From Pristionchus mayeri (Eukaryota; Nematoda; Chromadorea; Rhabditida; Neodiplogasteridae), in NCBI GenBank assembly GCA_036245805.1, contig BTRK01000002.1, forward strand, positions 41,398,661-41,462,660: a stretch of 64,000 nt of DNA. The letters run 5' to 3'. Position 1 is the stretch's first letter. The number at the start of each line of letters is the position of its first letter. The notes under the pieces are model-generated. The model saw nothing but the letters and a program-made list of their open reading frames with translations, did no database searches and was not told the DNA's origin. The translations under genes and the position numbers were made by a program. Shown one piece after another: positions 24,121 to 36,925 of this stretch.

Positions 24121-24676
24121 TCAGGCTGGTGCAAAAGTTTCGCTTCAAAATTAATTCCGGAGTATATCTTGCGTCGGTCGTGAGCAATCCTGATATGGGT
24201 TTCTTATTATATTAATGGATGTATACTGTACACATCGCCTCTTATAATAAAGATTCACTATTAATCTCAGAGCCACACTTTTAAGTGTTAAAACAAAGTG
24301 CTGATCCCGAAATTTGATCGACGAAATCTGTCTTTTTATCCTCATAAGTTTTTTGCGAGATTACGAAACTACCATTTCAAGCGTTCGGTGGAAGCACTAA
24401 CCGCTATTTATTAGTTTTTCAAAATATCTAAAGTGGTGTGCCTTTCAATTAAATTGTATGCTAATTTTTTTCGAATACCCAAAAAACGCTAATTTTGCAA
24501 ATTTTCGGTTAGCATTATTTTTCCGACGATCGACGTTCGACCGAGTCGATACTAAAAAATGGTTGTGGTACACCAATACTGCGTCAAATAATGCCAGAGT
24601 AGTTTTTGGCGCAAGAAACGTGTTTACGAGAAAACTCGAAAAATGCCTTGAAGCGAAACTTTTGAACAAACCTAAT
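24121..24676. mobile_element. Non-autonomous mariner-like element 1
   Basis: Terminal inverted repeats of about 26 bp: CAGGCTGGTGCAAAAGTTTCG at the left, and on the right a copy whose complement starts TTAGGTTTGTTCAAAAGTTT. Such ends are typical of Tc1/mariner elements. About 555 bp of AT-rich interior shows no transposase reading frame. Confidence 0.65.
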
Positions 24677-25034
24677 ATTTCCAATAAGTAAAGGCGTGCA
24701 CCGGAGAAAAACAATGCGAGCATGTCGATGGGGAAAGTAATGAGGAAACGAAGTGATCACGAGCCAAATTGTTGCTTGAGGAGAAGTGAAAAACTTGGTT
24801 TTCCAGTGTTTTCTCGAGATCTGGCAATAAGACGTCACTGAATTATGATTTTCCAGGTCGTCGCTTTCCAAGTTTACATGGTGAACACATTTATGGACTA
24901 CGAAAAACGTCTAACAACAAATTTGTGTGTAATAGATGAAGGAGCCTGATCTTTTTAAGTTGAGATAATGCTAATCAAAATCGGCTTAACAATATTTACA
25001 CTCATTTTCTACCCATACTAGTCAATGCCAATAA

Positions 25035-25199
25035 CTTCTATAGTGCGGGAAGGAGGGGTTGTCGTTCTCTATCTCCGTCCTCTCCGAAATGTCCCGGTAC
25101 AGGGGTGGGAGAGGGATTCGCCTCTTTGACAGCTATGTTCAGTGCTTCCTGACGACTTTCCTCCACCTCGTCTCCCTCAAATAAGATCAATTGCAACTT
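25035..25199 (-). other. Possible 3' exon or UTR of gene E
   Basis: An open minus-strand stretch encodes an acidic tail (GDEVEESRQEALNIAVKE and on, ending LLPAL and stop). It does not keep phase with the last zinc-finger exon using any good acceptor I can find, so it may be UTR or an alternative exon. Confidence 0.3.
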
Positions 25200-27977
25200 A
25201 CAAATTGCAAAATTCGTTAAATGAGTGCACAGCAACTGAAAAGTCAGATCAGGAAATATTCCAATGATCGCAAAAGTTTTAATTTTAAAAAAAACAATTA
25301 GTTTCTTTCTATTTCGAGAGTTTATTTTATAGTTTAAAAATCTAGTCAAAAGCTTCATGGACAAATAATAAAAATCAATGCACTTGTTGATTGTGGTACT
25401 GGTTCGGATTTCCTTTCCTTGATGGGCCCTGCTGAGCCGTTTGAATATTAGGCAGCTTATTACGAAGATGTCCTGAGGTTGATTATTACGAAGGGTGGAA
25501 GAGGATTACGGTACATGGAGGACGATTACGGTAGAGGTATGGGAGAAAAGGAAAGGAGGGAGGAACTGACCATCTCGTTTGTTCTTCTTAATCTGCTGGT
25601 ATGCTTTGTCTCCATGCACCTTTTTCATATGCGTGCGGAGGCCGGACTGGTCACAATAGCTCTTGTTGCAGTTAGGGAGAGTGCACTTGTAAGGCTTCTA
25701 AAAGGGAACAAATCAGGGGGGGGGGGGGTCTGAAGGAATGGAATTGGTGAGGGGGGGGGTGGAGAGGGAGTGACTGACCGTGCCGGAGTGTTTTATGCTA
25801 TGGTGCGTGGATCTGTTGCTGGCAGAGATGAATGTCTTGTTGCAATTGGGGTACTTGCACTGGTATGGCCTCTCGCCCGTATGGGTTCGCATGTGCCTCC
25901 TGAGACAATCTGGTCTCGCGAATGCCTTTTTGCAGTTGCCAAACTGAAAGGAAGACCATTTAAGGGAGGGGAATGGAGGGGATTGTTCCGAACAGAAACA
26001 CATAACAAATTTCGTCAATATAACCCCTCGTACTGGCTAAGATAAATACGTGATGCATTATGGATTTTGGCCTAAATCGACTTCTTTAGATAATTTAGTC
26101 GAAATTTGAATATCTCGGGCTACTGCCATACGATTGTGTACTCACCGAGCAGACGTGTGGTTTCTCTCCCGGATGAGTACGGACGTGCATTGCAAGCGTG
26201 CACCTGTCCCTGCAAGGTCATCAGTACAATCCTCTCTCCACTCATTCCATCAACACATCGTTCCACGGCACTAGGTCGGATGATCACCGTCGGATTATAA
26301 CCTGAAAGATAACCCTTCGGAGGAACTTTCGAATTAGGATCCCAAAGTGTGAAAAAGTGGTTCTGTGAACGTTCTACAGTAGGGTTCATATTTGTCTGTC
26401 ATCCAGTATTTTATGATCCGACAGTGATAATCCGACCTAGTGCCCGATCTACACCCGTCTCGTTTCATCACTTACCCAACAGTTTATGAGTACGCGGAGA
26501 AACTATCCCTAGCTGGGTGGTGCTTATGAGTAATTCCTGCCCCCAATAGGCATACTTCGATACCTAAGAGGCTCTTCTAGCGCACAGTCCCTCCATAGAC
26601 ACTTGTGGTCCTCGTCGAGATGGATGTGGCTGCGGGAGACATGTTCTATCAGATCCTGCAACCACAGCTCTACAAAATTAACCGGCACTATGTCGGATGA
26701 TCTCCTGACAACCAAAAACATGAAGAACTTTCACAAAATCATTTTTGACACTTTGGGAGCCTATTGTGAAACTTCTACGGGTACATTTGCTTAGTATTAT
26801 CCAGTAGGTTTTCATCTGATTGTGATCATCCGACCTAGTGACCAATTAACCGAACACCCGTGAAATTATTAGAATTTGCGCCGATCACGGCAAAATAAGT
26901 TAGAGCGTACAACAAAAGAGTGGGCGTGAACAAGTACGACCGCTAGTTCTAGAATTTCCAGGGTATTATGTAACATTAAAGAAGGAGTGCCAGCAAAGTT
27001 GAACTTTTAACGCTGTCGTAACCATGGCCTTGCTTTTCATAACCATTAGAGATTCTGAAAATTTCAAATTAATATCTTTCTTTTGAACCGATTTATCACT
27101 AGTTGACAGAGTGCCATGGGCGCCGATAGTCCTTGATAGGGCAGGGACGTGTGGGCATTCAAATATCTCGAAGATTTGTCAAAAATCTTTGGGTGGGAAT
27201 CAAACCCCAACCTCCCGATCACAAGGCAGCTGCCCTACTATGGGAACGATTGTTCCTACCCTCTTTGCTCGCGCTATGATCTTTGGAGGGTTGGCTAGGC
27301 CATTGCTATGGCAGCGTCAAAAGTTCTACTTTGCTAGCACTCCTTCTTTAAGGTGGGAATAGAAGGAGGTTCATTAGAGTTCGAGAAATGAAACCACAGT
27401 GTCTTCATTTCTCACACTCTCTCGCCGCTCGACCGACGGAGAGAGTGTGTAAAATGAAGAGACGGTGACCCGAATTACGAACTATAAGGTTCATACTTGG
27501 TGCGTCATGCAATTCAGGTCGCAGCCCTGCCACTGGCATTGTAGCGTCTCCCGAGTCTCCATGCCGATCTCCTCACTCGATTCGCCGATCTCGTCGCTCA
27601 TCTCTCTGTCGTAGTCATGCTTATGGCACCTCCAACCCAATCTATTCACTCGCTCATCGCTTCACGATTAACTATATTTGCAAATGTTGTTCTCGAGAGC
27701 AAAGTGATTCCTTACTAAACTGAACATGTACATACAATATTTAATCCGACTTTGTATTTCCAATTTGCATCACTCAAGTTTACTCGTCAACTCACTCGCC
27801 CATTTCCATCTTTGCAATGCTCCTTCCTCCCAGTATTCCGATCGTATTCTTCAATGCCAGTGGTCCTCCCACTCTCGCTTGCTGCGCCTGCGCTCTCCCT
27901 ATCGCTTGCTCAGAGGGGGCGGAGTCGAGGGGTCGAGATGGATCGACATTCTCCTCTCCGCATCCAAACGAGTCCAT
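25200..27977 (-). CDS. GLI/GLIS/ZIC-type five-zinc-finger transcription factor (gene E)
   Basis: Exons in coding order: 27977-27796, 27629-27497, 26655-26564, 26209-26146, 25943-25779 and 25697-25571, all in phase (763 bases, about 254 aa before the tail). The N-terminus is acidic and Ser/Glu-rich. Five C2H2 fingers follow from about residue 90, each with C-x4-C spacing: [12 protein letters not shown]...[20 protein letters not shown]...[20 protein letters not shown]...[19 protein letters not shown]...HHSIKH and [14 protein letters not shown]...HMKKVH. This is the arrangement of the GLI/GLIS/ZIC families, and KKVHGDKAY resembles the end of GLI finger 5. TRA-1 is the known GLI member in Caenorhabditis, but this protein lacks long flanks. 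The ATG follows TTTGCAG by three bases, suggesting trans-splicing. The 3' end is unresolved: TTGCAG at 25203 would give a stop within five codons. Confidence 0.8.
26269..26443. repeat. CACTAGGTCGGAT MITE, 175 bp, in an intron of gene E
   Basis: CACTAGGTCGGATGATCACC at the left is matched by GATAATCCGACCTAGTG at the right. The inner arms also pair (GTTATAACC/GGTTC-type). It belongs to the family of 3339-3425 and 44027-45230. Confidence 0.75.
26720..26846. repeat. Half copy of the CACTAGGTCGGAT element
   Basis: AACTTTCACAAAATCATTTT through TGATCATCCGACCTAGTG matches the right end of the element at 45110-45230 (AACTTTCACAGAATCATTTT). A complete left end is not present. Confidence 0.55.
26983..27351. 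repeat. Foldback element with a tRNA-like core
   Basis: The left arm 26983-27042 (TTAAAGAAGGAGTGCCAGC and on) is repeated inverted at 27290-27351. On the minus strand, near 27250-27185, the interior has GGGCAGCTGCCTTGTGATCG followed by GGGGTTTGATTCCC. This resembles an anticodon arm and a TΨC/B-box, as in tRNA-derived SINEs. Stems are imperfect, so I do not call a functional tRNA. Confidence 0.5.
27372..27485. repeat. Foldback MITE (TTCGAGAAA type)
   Basis: TTAGAGTTCGAGAAATGAAAC through CCGCTCGACCGACGG to CGAATTACGAACTATAA. The arms pair imperfectly. Same family as 1189 and 2764. It ends just downstream of exon 2 of gene E, in the intron. Confidence 0.6.
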
Positions 27978-28137
27978 CGACTGCAAAGTTAATGACAATT
28001 CAGCTCATCAAAGGTAATGACAACGACGGACAAATGCTAGACTATAAGGGACACCCGGGTACTAATGAGATAATGCTACTCAATACAGATCCCTTTCTTT
28101 TCTTCTCCTACCTTTTGCCTCTCCAGTGTAGGCTCCT

Positions 28138-28617
28138 TCACACTGTCCCCATTGGTTGCTCCTCCTCCTCCCCCGATCTCCTTTCTGCGTACTCTCCCTG
28201 ATTACCATACTGCGGGTCGAAGATGGAGAGACTCTTCACTGTCACTACCTTCTCCAGTCGATTGATAATGTTGTTGAAACCCTTGTCGACGTATTCTACA
28301 AATCGCTCATCGAAAGTCCTTCCGGAGGGGCATCTTCCAGGCACTGTGGTGTACCTCCTTCCACTGGAATTGGGAGCGAGATGGAGATAGGGAGGGACGG
28401 GCATGCCGAGGGGCAGAGTCCGCAGCAGATTGACTAAATTCTTCTCCAGATCCTTTCCGAGAGCAAGCAGGATACTCTCTCGGAACATGGTGATGCTCTC
28501 CTCCTTTACAGCATTCACACAGACGAACAAGTAGAATGCCGTGGGGAAGTCGAGTGACTGACCATCTTCGTTCTGAGTTGCGGCATCGATGGTTGACCCC
28601 TCAGGCACATTAAGCAT
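28138..28617 (-). CDS. Gene D: unrecognised protein, 159 aa from the first shared ATG
   Basis: The frame is open from ATG (28617) to TGA (28138). I recognise no domain. The first half (SLDFPTAFYLFVCVNAV, MFRESILLALGKDL) is shared with the first exon of helicase C. The second half (LVNLLRTLPLGMPVPPYLHL, RTFDERFVEYVDKGFNNIIN, then a Glu-rich tail EEEEQP) is unique in the window. Because the unshared half continues the same open frame, D looks like the source of the segment joined to helicase C. Additional 5' exons may lie in the upstream 2 kb: a QQQLQHHHMMQ stretch near 30155 with plausible splice sites, and another ending NAYPVMQ near 30535. The stop is 158 bases before the trans-splice-like acceptor of gene E, as in nematode operons. 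Confidence 0.5.
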   Translation of the reverse strand: MLNVPEGSTIDAATQNEDGQSLDFPTAFYLFVCVNAVKEESITMFRESILLALGKDLEKNLVNLLRTLPLGMPVPPYLHLAPNSSGRRYTTVPGRCPSGRTFDERFVEYVDKGFNNIINRLEKVVTVKSLSIFDPQYGNQGEYAERRSGEEEEQPMGTV

Positions 28618-30800
28618 TGGTAGAGACCACAAGGAATTTGCCAAAACCATCTCACAAGACAGTTTGTGTGTCCAATGGAACCCTAATGGTGTAAATAAGA
28701 CCATACTTTTTGATTTAGATCGATATCTTAACCCTGCGCCGAATTATAATCTAAAAACCATAATCTCGCTCTCAATGGAAAAATGCTCGAAATCGGGACA
28801 GCGTGAAAACGTCGCAAGGAGGTAAGTTAATACATCATTCTTGATCGCAAGCCGACAGTCGTTCAATTGGTGTATTGGTCGAGCTCTACCTCTAATGCCC
28901 GAAACGTGTAGGTTCGAATCTGCCCGGATGAAAGAGGTTTGCACTTTTTTGCAAATTTTTGTATGAAATCTTTTAATCATTCCGACAGTCAAGAAAATGA
29001 TCCATCTGTTTTCTAACTTTGTGCCATGTATTTGGATGATGTGAACTGCAAACTACGAGTGGAGCAGCTGTACACGAGTACAATGGCCCATTTTACGGCT
29101 ATTCTGATTTTAATTAGCGTATGCTGACCTAATTAGAGTTGCCTAATTAAGCTGCTCCAGTGGTCATTTGTGAAGGATCCCAAGAGCTACTGAAATCGCT
29201 TTTGATCGTCCAATTTGGTCAAGCATTCCGACTGTCGGAGCTCTTGCGGATTTTGAGCGAATTCGGCATTCCCGAAAGTGGGCGTGGCTTGTGGTCTCTA
29301 AGCATTGGAACTGCAAGAAGAATCATAGCTGACTGCCCAAACTGAATATCCCTTATATTAGCTATTGATCCAATTAAGGGGCTGGATACTACTAAGTGCT
29401 TGAAACCTTGACTATTGTCGGATAGTATAATCTAAGATGAAATTTAACCTTTTCCGTTGATCATCCCGATGACCGAAGCGAGATATGCATCTGAAAGGCT
29501 TGCACTTATTTCATACGTCTACCCAACCGATGCGGTTGTCACTACTAATGATGCCAAATCGACGCGCGCTCTCCTCGTTTCACACGCTCTCTCGCACTGT
29601 CTGACCAGCGAGAGAGCGTGTGAAACGAGAAGAGCGCGCGCCGATTTGGCATCACTAGTCCCTGCTATAATGTGCGCTTCGACTGCTTTCCGATTCTCTC
29701 AAACGAGGAATGCGAGAAGAAAAGAGTGGAAGGTACGATGAAGAATCGACTTTAGAGATAAGCATGAACGAACTCAAAATCCTCATATCTGCAGCCTCAC
29801 AGAGATTCGAAGCAGGAACGGTGAGGGAGGGAGCAAATGGTTGGCTGGAAGGATGGATGGCGAGGAGGCTATAGTAAGGAGAGGTGAGTGTGCACTACTG
29901 ACACAATATCTTATTCCCCTTTAATAATCGGAAAGATAGATACTTCCCCTAAACGTCGATTGTTTATGAATCGGAAAGTTGACCTGTTAACAATTAGTCA
30001 GTGAATCACAATAACAAGATTAGCTGGTTATCGTGCCATTTTTTCTAGCGCTTCCCCGTAAACCTCAGCAAGGTCAGGTAGAATACCATGTCCCAGTACC
30101 CATTCACATCTAGCCTGCATCATATGATGGTGCTGAAGTTGCTGCTGATACAGCATGTAGCTGACCATCTCAGGAGGAAGCTGAAGTGAGGAAAACTAAA
30201 GGAGACTGAAGCAGCACTGTATCAATTTTATCATAACTAAGGATGAGGAGACTAGTCTCTGACGATACCATCACTGTCGGATGGAAGAGTTGAAAACTAA
30301 ATCTCTGTGTGTCATTTTATTTCAAAATACATTGAATTTCATCTCAGCCTCTCTCTTTCCTTCTCTTCCACCATCATATTTCTTAGTTTTCCCTCGATTC
30401 CAACTTGGTTGGGATTTGGTAAGAGATACTATAAAGCAAGTTAAATGAAACGATCACGTTGGAATCAAGCTAGCTTGGATACTACGCATCAGAACTGAGA
30501 TGCAGGAAGTATAACCTGCATAGCTCTTACCTGCATTACGGGATACGCGTTCATTATGTGAATTCGTGACACAAATGTCGATTCCGAAGACTCTGAAATT
30601 CGAACTCGGACAAAGAACACAATATCAATCGCAATATGATCAGACAAGAAAGCGCAAACACCGTTCATAGCAATGTTCAGAGATAACCGAATGGTAGGGA
30701 GGAGGGACAACGACCCTAATGATCAGTCCCACTAATCTGCGTAGAGCCGCCCCTCCTCTCGCTGCATTGTTGTTTCGATGGGGGATAATCCATTATTGGC
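28618..30800 (-). other. 5' region of gene D, source of the duplication at 22-24 kb
   Basis: Homologous by eye to about 22020-24000 (see there). It includes a tRNA-like motif pair (TGGTGTATTGG at about 28868 and GGTTCGAATCT at about 28911) that does not fold into a full cloverleaf, and a foldback MITE at 29547-29660, the position of which has no MITE in the other copy. No finished exon model is offered. Confidence 0.45.
29547..29660. repeat. Perfect foldback MITE (GCGCGCGCTCTC type)
   Basis: TGATGCCAAATCGACGCGCG with CGTTTCACACGCTCTCTCGC is mirrored by GCGAGAGAGCGTGTGAAACG and CGCGCCGATTTGGCATCACT. It is nearly identical to the copy at 56470-56584, so both moved recently. Confidence 0.85.
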
Positions 30801-31301
30801 GGCATGCTAAAAAGGATCTGATGATCAGCTATATCAATATCTTGAGAAAAGGCTCGTTTCTCACGAGATTAAGACTGGGATTGGTCAAAGAGAGAGTTCA
30901 AACGAATCGCCGATGTACATGTTTCGCACGTTCACTAAATCTCACCATACATGTTAAGGTGATCTATTCTCAATACTTATTTCGATTCCTCTCTTCATTA
31001 CGATCTGATGGGTGATATTCTCCACAAGTTCAATGAAAGCTCATTTATGATGAATGCTATATTAGGTTATACACAAACAAAAATATATAGAATATTTTTA
31101 AAAATTTTTTATCACAATTAATGGACTAATAAGAAGCAGTAATAAATGCACAATATGATTTTAATGGCAATACAGTTCGAATACGGGTAATGCAGACACA
31201 GTGAGTTGACTTATACCGAATTCAAAATTATTTACTCGTTTTATACCCATGCTGTTATATTTCAACTATCTTAACGCCCTTTTTAGTATCCATAGTTCGT
31301 A
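30801..31301. other. Intergenic, AT-rich
   Basis: No gene is supported. It should contain the 3' UTR of helicase I/F, whose stop is at 31302 on the minus strand. Confidence 0.4.
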
Positions 31302-33266
<1,965 letters not shown>

Positions 33267-35122
33267 CTGCAATGGTGAAGCTGGGCAATCCCTTTTCAGT
33301 TTTTTTCAGTAGGTGGATTCATTGTCGAAAAACGATTCTTCATTTTCAGAGTTCTCTCACCGGTCGATATCTAGAGAAAGTGCTAGAAATAAATTGAGCA
33401 ATCCCTCGGCTTTCGTCGACTATGTATAAACCATTATTGAATAGTCCGGGATTATTTTTCCTTAAAGGGATCCGGGAGCCTGAAAGTTTATATTTTTTAA
33501 ATTTTTTGCTTTCTTTCTACTGAAATCTACGATTGTTATTCGAAGAAAAAAATTAAAATTTAAAAAATATAGGAGTGTAGTTAGGGACGGCAGCCCGAAT
33601 TTTTGAGTACGGAATATTGGTTGCCTCCTTCCGACGCTTTTGCTTTCAAACTACCGTACTTTCCAGGCCAAATTCTTTCAATATTTTAAACATTAAAAAA
33701 ATATTTAATGCAATTTTTAAACTATTTTATTGATTGGAATGAATATGAACACATATTGAAAGAACACCAAGCATGGCAAGAAGAGACATGTTGCAGAATT
33801 GGAGAAGTACGAAGCGATCGAAAATACATGTGTTTTTAGAACTAAATGTTGAAGCTTCTTTTTCTCAGTATTTGTAGATTATGAAGCACAAAAAATGGTT
33901 TTCAACATAAAAATAAATATAAATCTCAAATAAAAGAAAATGAGGCCGTCAAAATTGAGCGTTTTACCGTTACGAAAATGAACTTTCAATGTTTCCTCGG
34001 AGGACGACATTCGTATATCTGAGATTTTAAAGTATGTATTTCAGGACATCGATGCGCATCTTATGATAATTAGTGGCTGCTAGAGTGCTATTCACAAGTG
34101 AAAACTGTACACTAAATGGTTTTGCGTGACTTCAATAAAAATCAGCTACTTCAGTTTGCGATAATTCGGAGTGAAGGGGTGACTTGAGATGCGCTCCACT
34201 TGGACTGAAAGCGTCGGCATTTTGACTTACGTTTATTATTGTTTTTCTCTTTAGTTGATCATTATTTTTTAAAACAAAAGTGATAATTCGGAATGGGGTA
34301 GGCATAATCTTCGATTGGGTACCCATTTGTGAATTGTTTTGCTCGTTCGTTAACACCGTTGCAGTCCCTAAGTGTAGTAAATTCGCAATGAAAATAATTC
34401 AACAATTTGAACCGTCGCGTGAGCCTTGGTGAGGTTTCCCACACTTTTTTGACATTTGCCGGTTCTTGGCCCGGTTCTTGGGATAAATTTTCCCTCGCAT
34501 TTTTTCGCGTTTTCCACTCATTTTTTCGTTGTTTCTTGTCAAATCTGGTTATATTCCGTGGGAGAATCACCCTATTCACCTTTCTCACTATGAATTTAGG
34601 CAGGAACACACCTTGTTTAACTTATGGTGCCTAGTTTGCTAGCTGGTTTTCGAGTTTCTTTTGTTTCGCTCGGCTTGCGAGCAACTTGTAATTTATATAC
34701 TGCTGATTCAACCCGCTATGTAACCACTTCTCGCATGTGCATTCAATTATTCGTCCGTTGAATTACCGACTCAAGTTCTTATCTGCGGTGCTCGTTCGCA
34801 CTGCCGTGTTGGAAGGAACTCACTGAATCGCCTTTTCCACCCAATGACATTGTTTCTCACCATCTTCGCGATATACCAATGCTTTTCATCAATAACATCA
34901 ATACTAATATAGTCCTTCTTCAATCCCTCCTTTGTCTTGTTTTTGAATCCTCGTTTAATTTCGAGCCGTCCACTCATTCGTTCCGTTTCAGCGGTTCTCA
35001 GTCGGTCCGTTCGTCTTCAGCAGAGTAGAACGTAGAAGCAAGGGGAGTCAAGGAATAGTAGGTTTTCCACCACTGTTTTGTCATTTTTATTAATATTTTT
35101 TACACTTATGTAACCGTTCCAG
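33267..35122. other. Start of the giant intron of helicase I/F: no gene recognised
   Basis: AT-rich sequence with no supported exon on either strand. The first exon expected for the phosphatidylinositol transfer protein copy (its extreme N-terminus) was not found here. Confidence 0.4.
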
Positions 35123-36802
35123 TCGTATCGTCCTTCCGCTGACCGTAGAGGCGTATCAAGTCGGCCCATTATATTCCGTGGCCGAGGCGAGCAAGGCCGA
35201 AACTGGCGGCGGAGAGGGAGTTGAGGTTCGTTTCCCTCTTACTATTCCTTTACTAGTCCCAAACGGTATAATTTTGCTACATTTTGTGTTGCTGATAAGT
35301 GAGAAATAGAGAAACTCCTCCGCTTTTCCCGTTTTCCAGACTTGGTATTTCGACCACTGCTTTCCATATACGCATTTATCGCGCTCACACCATGTAATTA
35401 CGCGCCTGCGTTGCTTTTCGGGCTTCTCACGACACCAGGCGTGAGCTTCCAACCAATTATCGATCCCGTGTTGCAAGTGCTGAAAACGAGCCGTTCGCGA
35501 ATCACGCACTCTTCAACGGCTCGTACGACCGCGGCCAGTACACGCACAGGATCTACCACCTCTAGTCGAAGGCCAGTGCTAATGAGCCATTAATTATTAA
35601 AATTTAATTTTTTAGGTCCCGACGCTGATCCGCAATATCGCGCCCAAGGGCTCTCTGGCGATCCACGAGGAGGCCTGGAACGCCTACCCGTACTGCCGGA
35701 CCGTGCTGACGAACCCCGAATACATGAAGGACAACTTCCTCCTCACGGTCGAGACCATCCACCTGTCCGACCGGGGGACGACCGAGAATGTGAGTGAGAA
35801 TTTGAGGAAACTAGACTGCGTTACTAGAGTGCTGTTTCGCTTGTAGTTCTCACACGATACCCACCCACGGGTAATATCTCTGCTTGATACATTATTGTTT
35901 ACTAGTTACCAATAACTAAAAACAAATAGCATCGAAAGTAGAGTATAGTATTACTGAACATGAGAGGTGCAAAGACGCCTTCTGTGTCGTACTTCCATCT
36001 CTTGAGAGCGCGCTTCTTTAGTTTCCCACAACCTTACACTCGTGATACTGAATGACACGTACAGTAACGATTACTAGTTTATTTTTAATTGTTAAATTCG
36101 AAAATATGCTCGTAGGATCAACCTGTGTGACGTTTCATTATTTGTCAGTGTTTAAAATAATATGTAATTATTTAAAATGCTGGCACACAACCTCTCGAAG
36201 GAGGAGGTGGCGAAGTGGGAGGTAGTCCACATCGACATCACTAACGACAAAGAGTTCCTGGCGGCGGCCGACGTCAAGCCGGAGACGTCCCCCTCCCTGT
36301 ACCAGTCGAAGAAGACGGGCAGAGGACCGCTCGTCAATGACTGGAGGAACGGCACGGAGCCGGTAAGTGGGCTTTACTTTGAATGGCGGGATTCGCTATA
36401 TCATTTCCTTGAAACTGAAAAGTAGCTAGCGTTATTATTGATGAAACTGGTATCAGAAAAAGAAGCCCGGAGTCGAACCGGTTGAGGGCAACTAGATAAA
36501 TAGCAAGCAGCTGGTCTGTTTGTCGAAGCTTAGCATATTAGGTCTACTTTTGACACTCAGTTCGGCCTAGTGAATCTGAATTCTTGATTGTGATGGTCCT
36601 TCACGAATTCTAAAAGTTAACAAGCCAATTTGTGATTCTCATGAAGATTCAAGATGTTTATAATTAAATTATTTAAATATCGAATGTCAGGTGAGGTGCG
36701 CGTACAAGCTGGTGTCGGTGCACTTCAAGTGGTTCGGCTTCCAGCAGATGGTCGAGAGCTTCTCCCACAAGCAGTACCCTGTTCTCCAAGTTCCACCGCG
36801 AG
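35123..36802 (+). pseudogene. Phosphatidylinositol transfer protein (class I PITP) pseudogene
   Basis: Segments 35123-35225, about 35480-35570, 35616-35789, 36177-36362 and 36691-36802 match class I PITP, a cytosolic lipid exchanger of about 270 aa. Recognisable stretches are [14 protein letters not shown] with [59 protein letters not shown], and [16 protein letters not shown]. Several lesions are visible. A base seems missing in GTGCTGAAAACGAG, where VLKNEP is expected. HLQSK reads HL-stop-SK (CAG to TAG at 35574-35576). The donor after that exon reads GCCAGT. The acceptor before 36177 reads TTTAAA instead of TTTCAG. Two bases are missing between HKQ and LFSKFHRE near 36775. The N- and C-terminal exons are absent. 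Introns are kept, so it arose by DNA duplication, not retroposition. Confidence 0.85.
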
Positions 36803-36925
36803 GTTCGCGTTTCGCGGTTCATTTATGAGGGTTCGATGAAACATGAAAGTGGTGGGACGAGAGATCACTTTACGAAGGACACGTGGCATTTTCGAATAGT
36901 GATTTACGAACACGCCTCTTTCAAG

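Noticed and set aside
28138..28617. Gene D as the first exon of the GLI-type gene
   Set aside because: Its open frame ends in TGA, and no donor in this exon gives a frame compatible with the gene E acceptor at 27980; a separate upstream cistron fits better.
28850..28926. Possible tRNA gene with A-box-like TGGTGTATTGG and B-box GGTTCGAATCT
   Set aside because: The TΨC stem has two mismatched pairs and no sound D or anticodon stem forms, so at best it is a tRNA-like relic.
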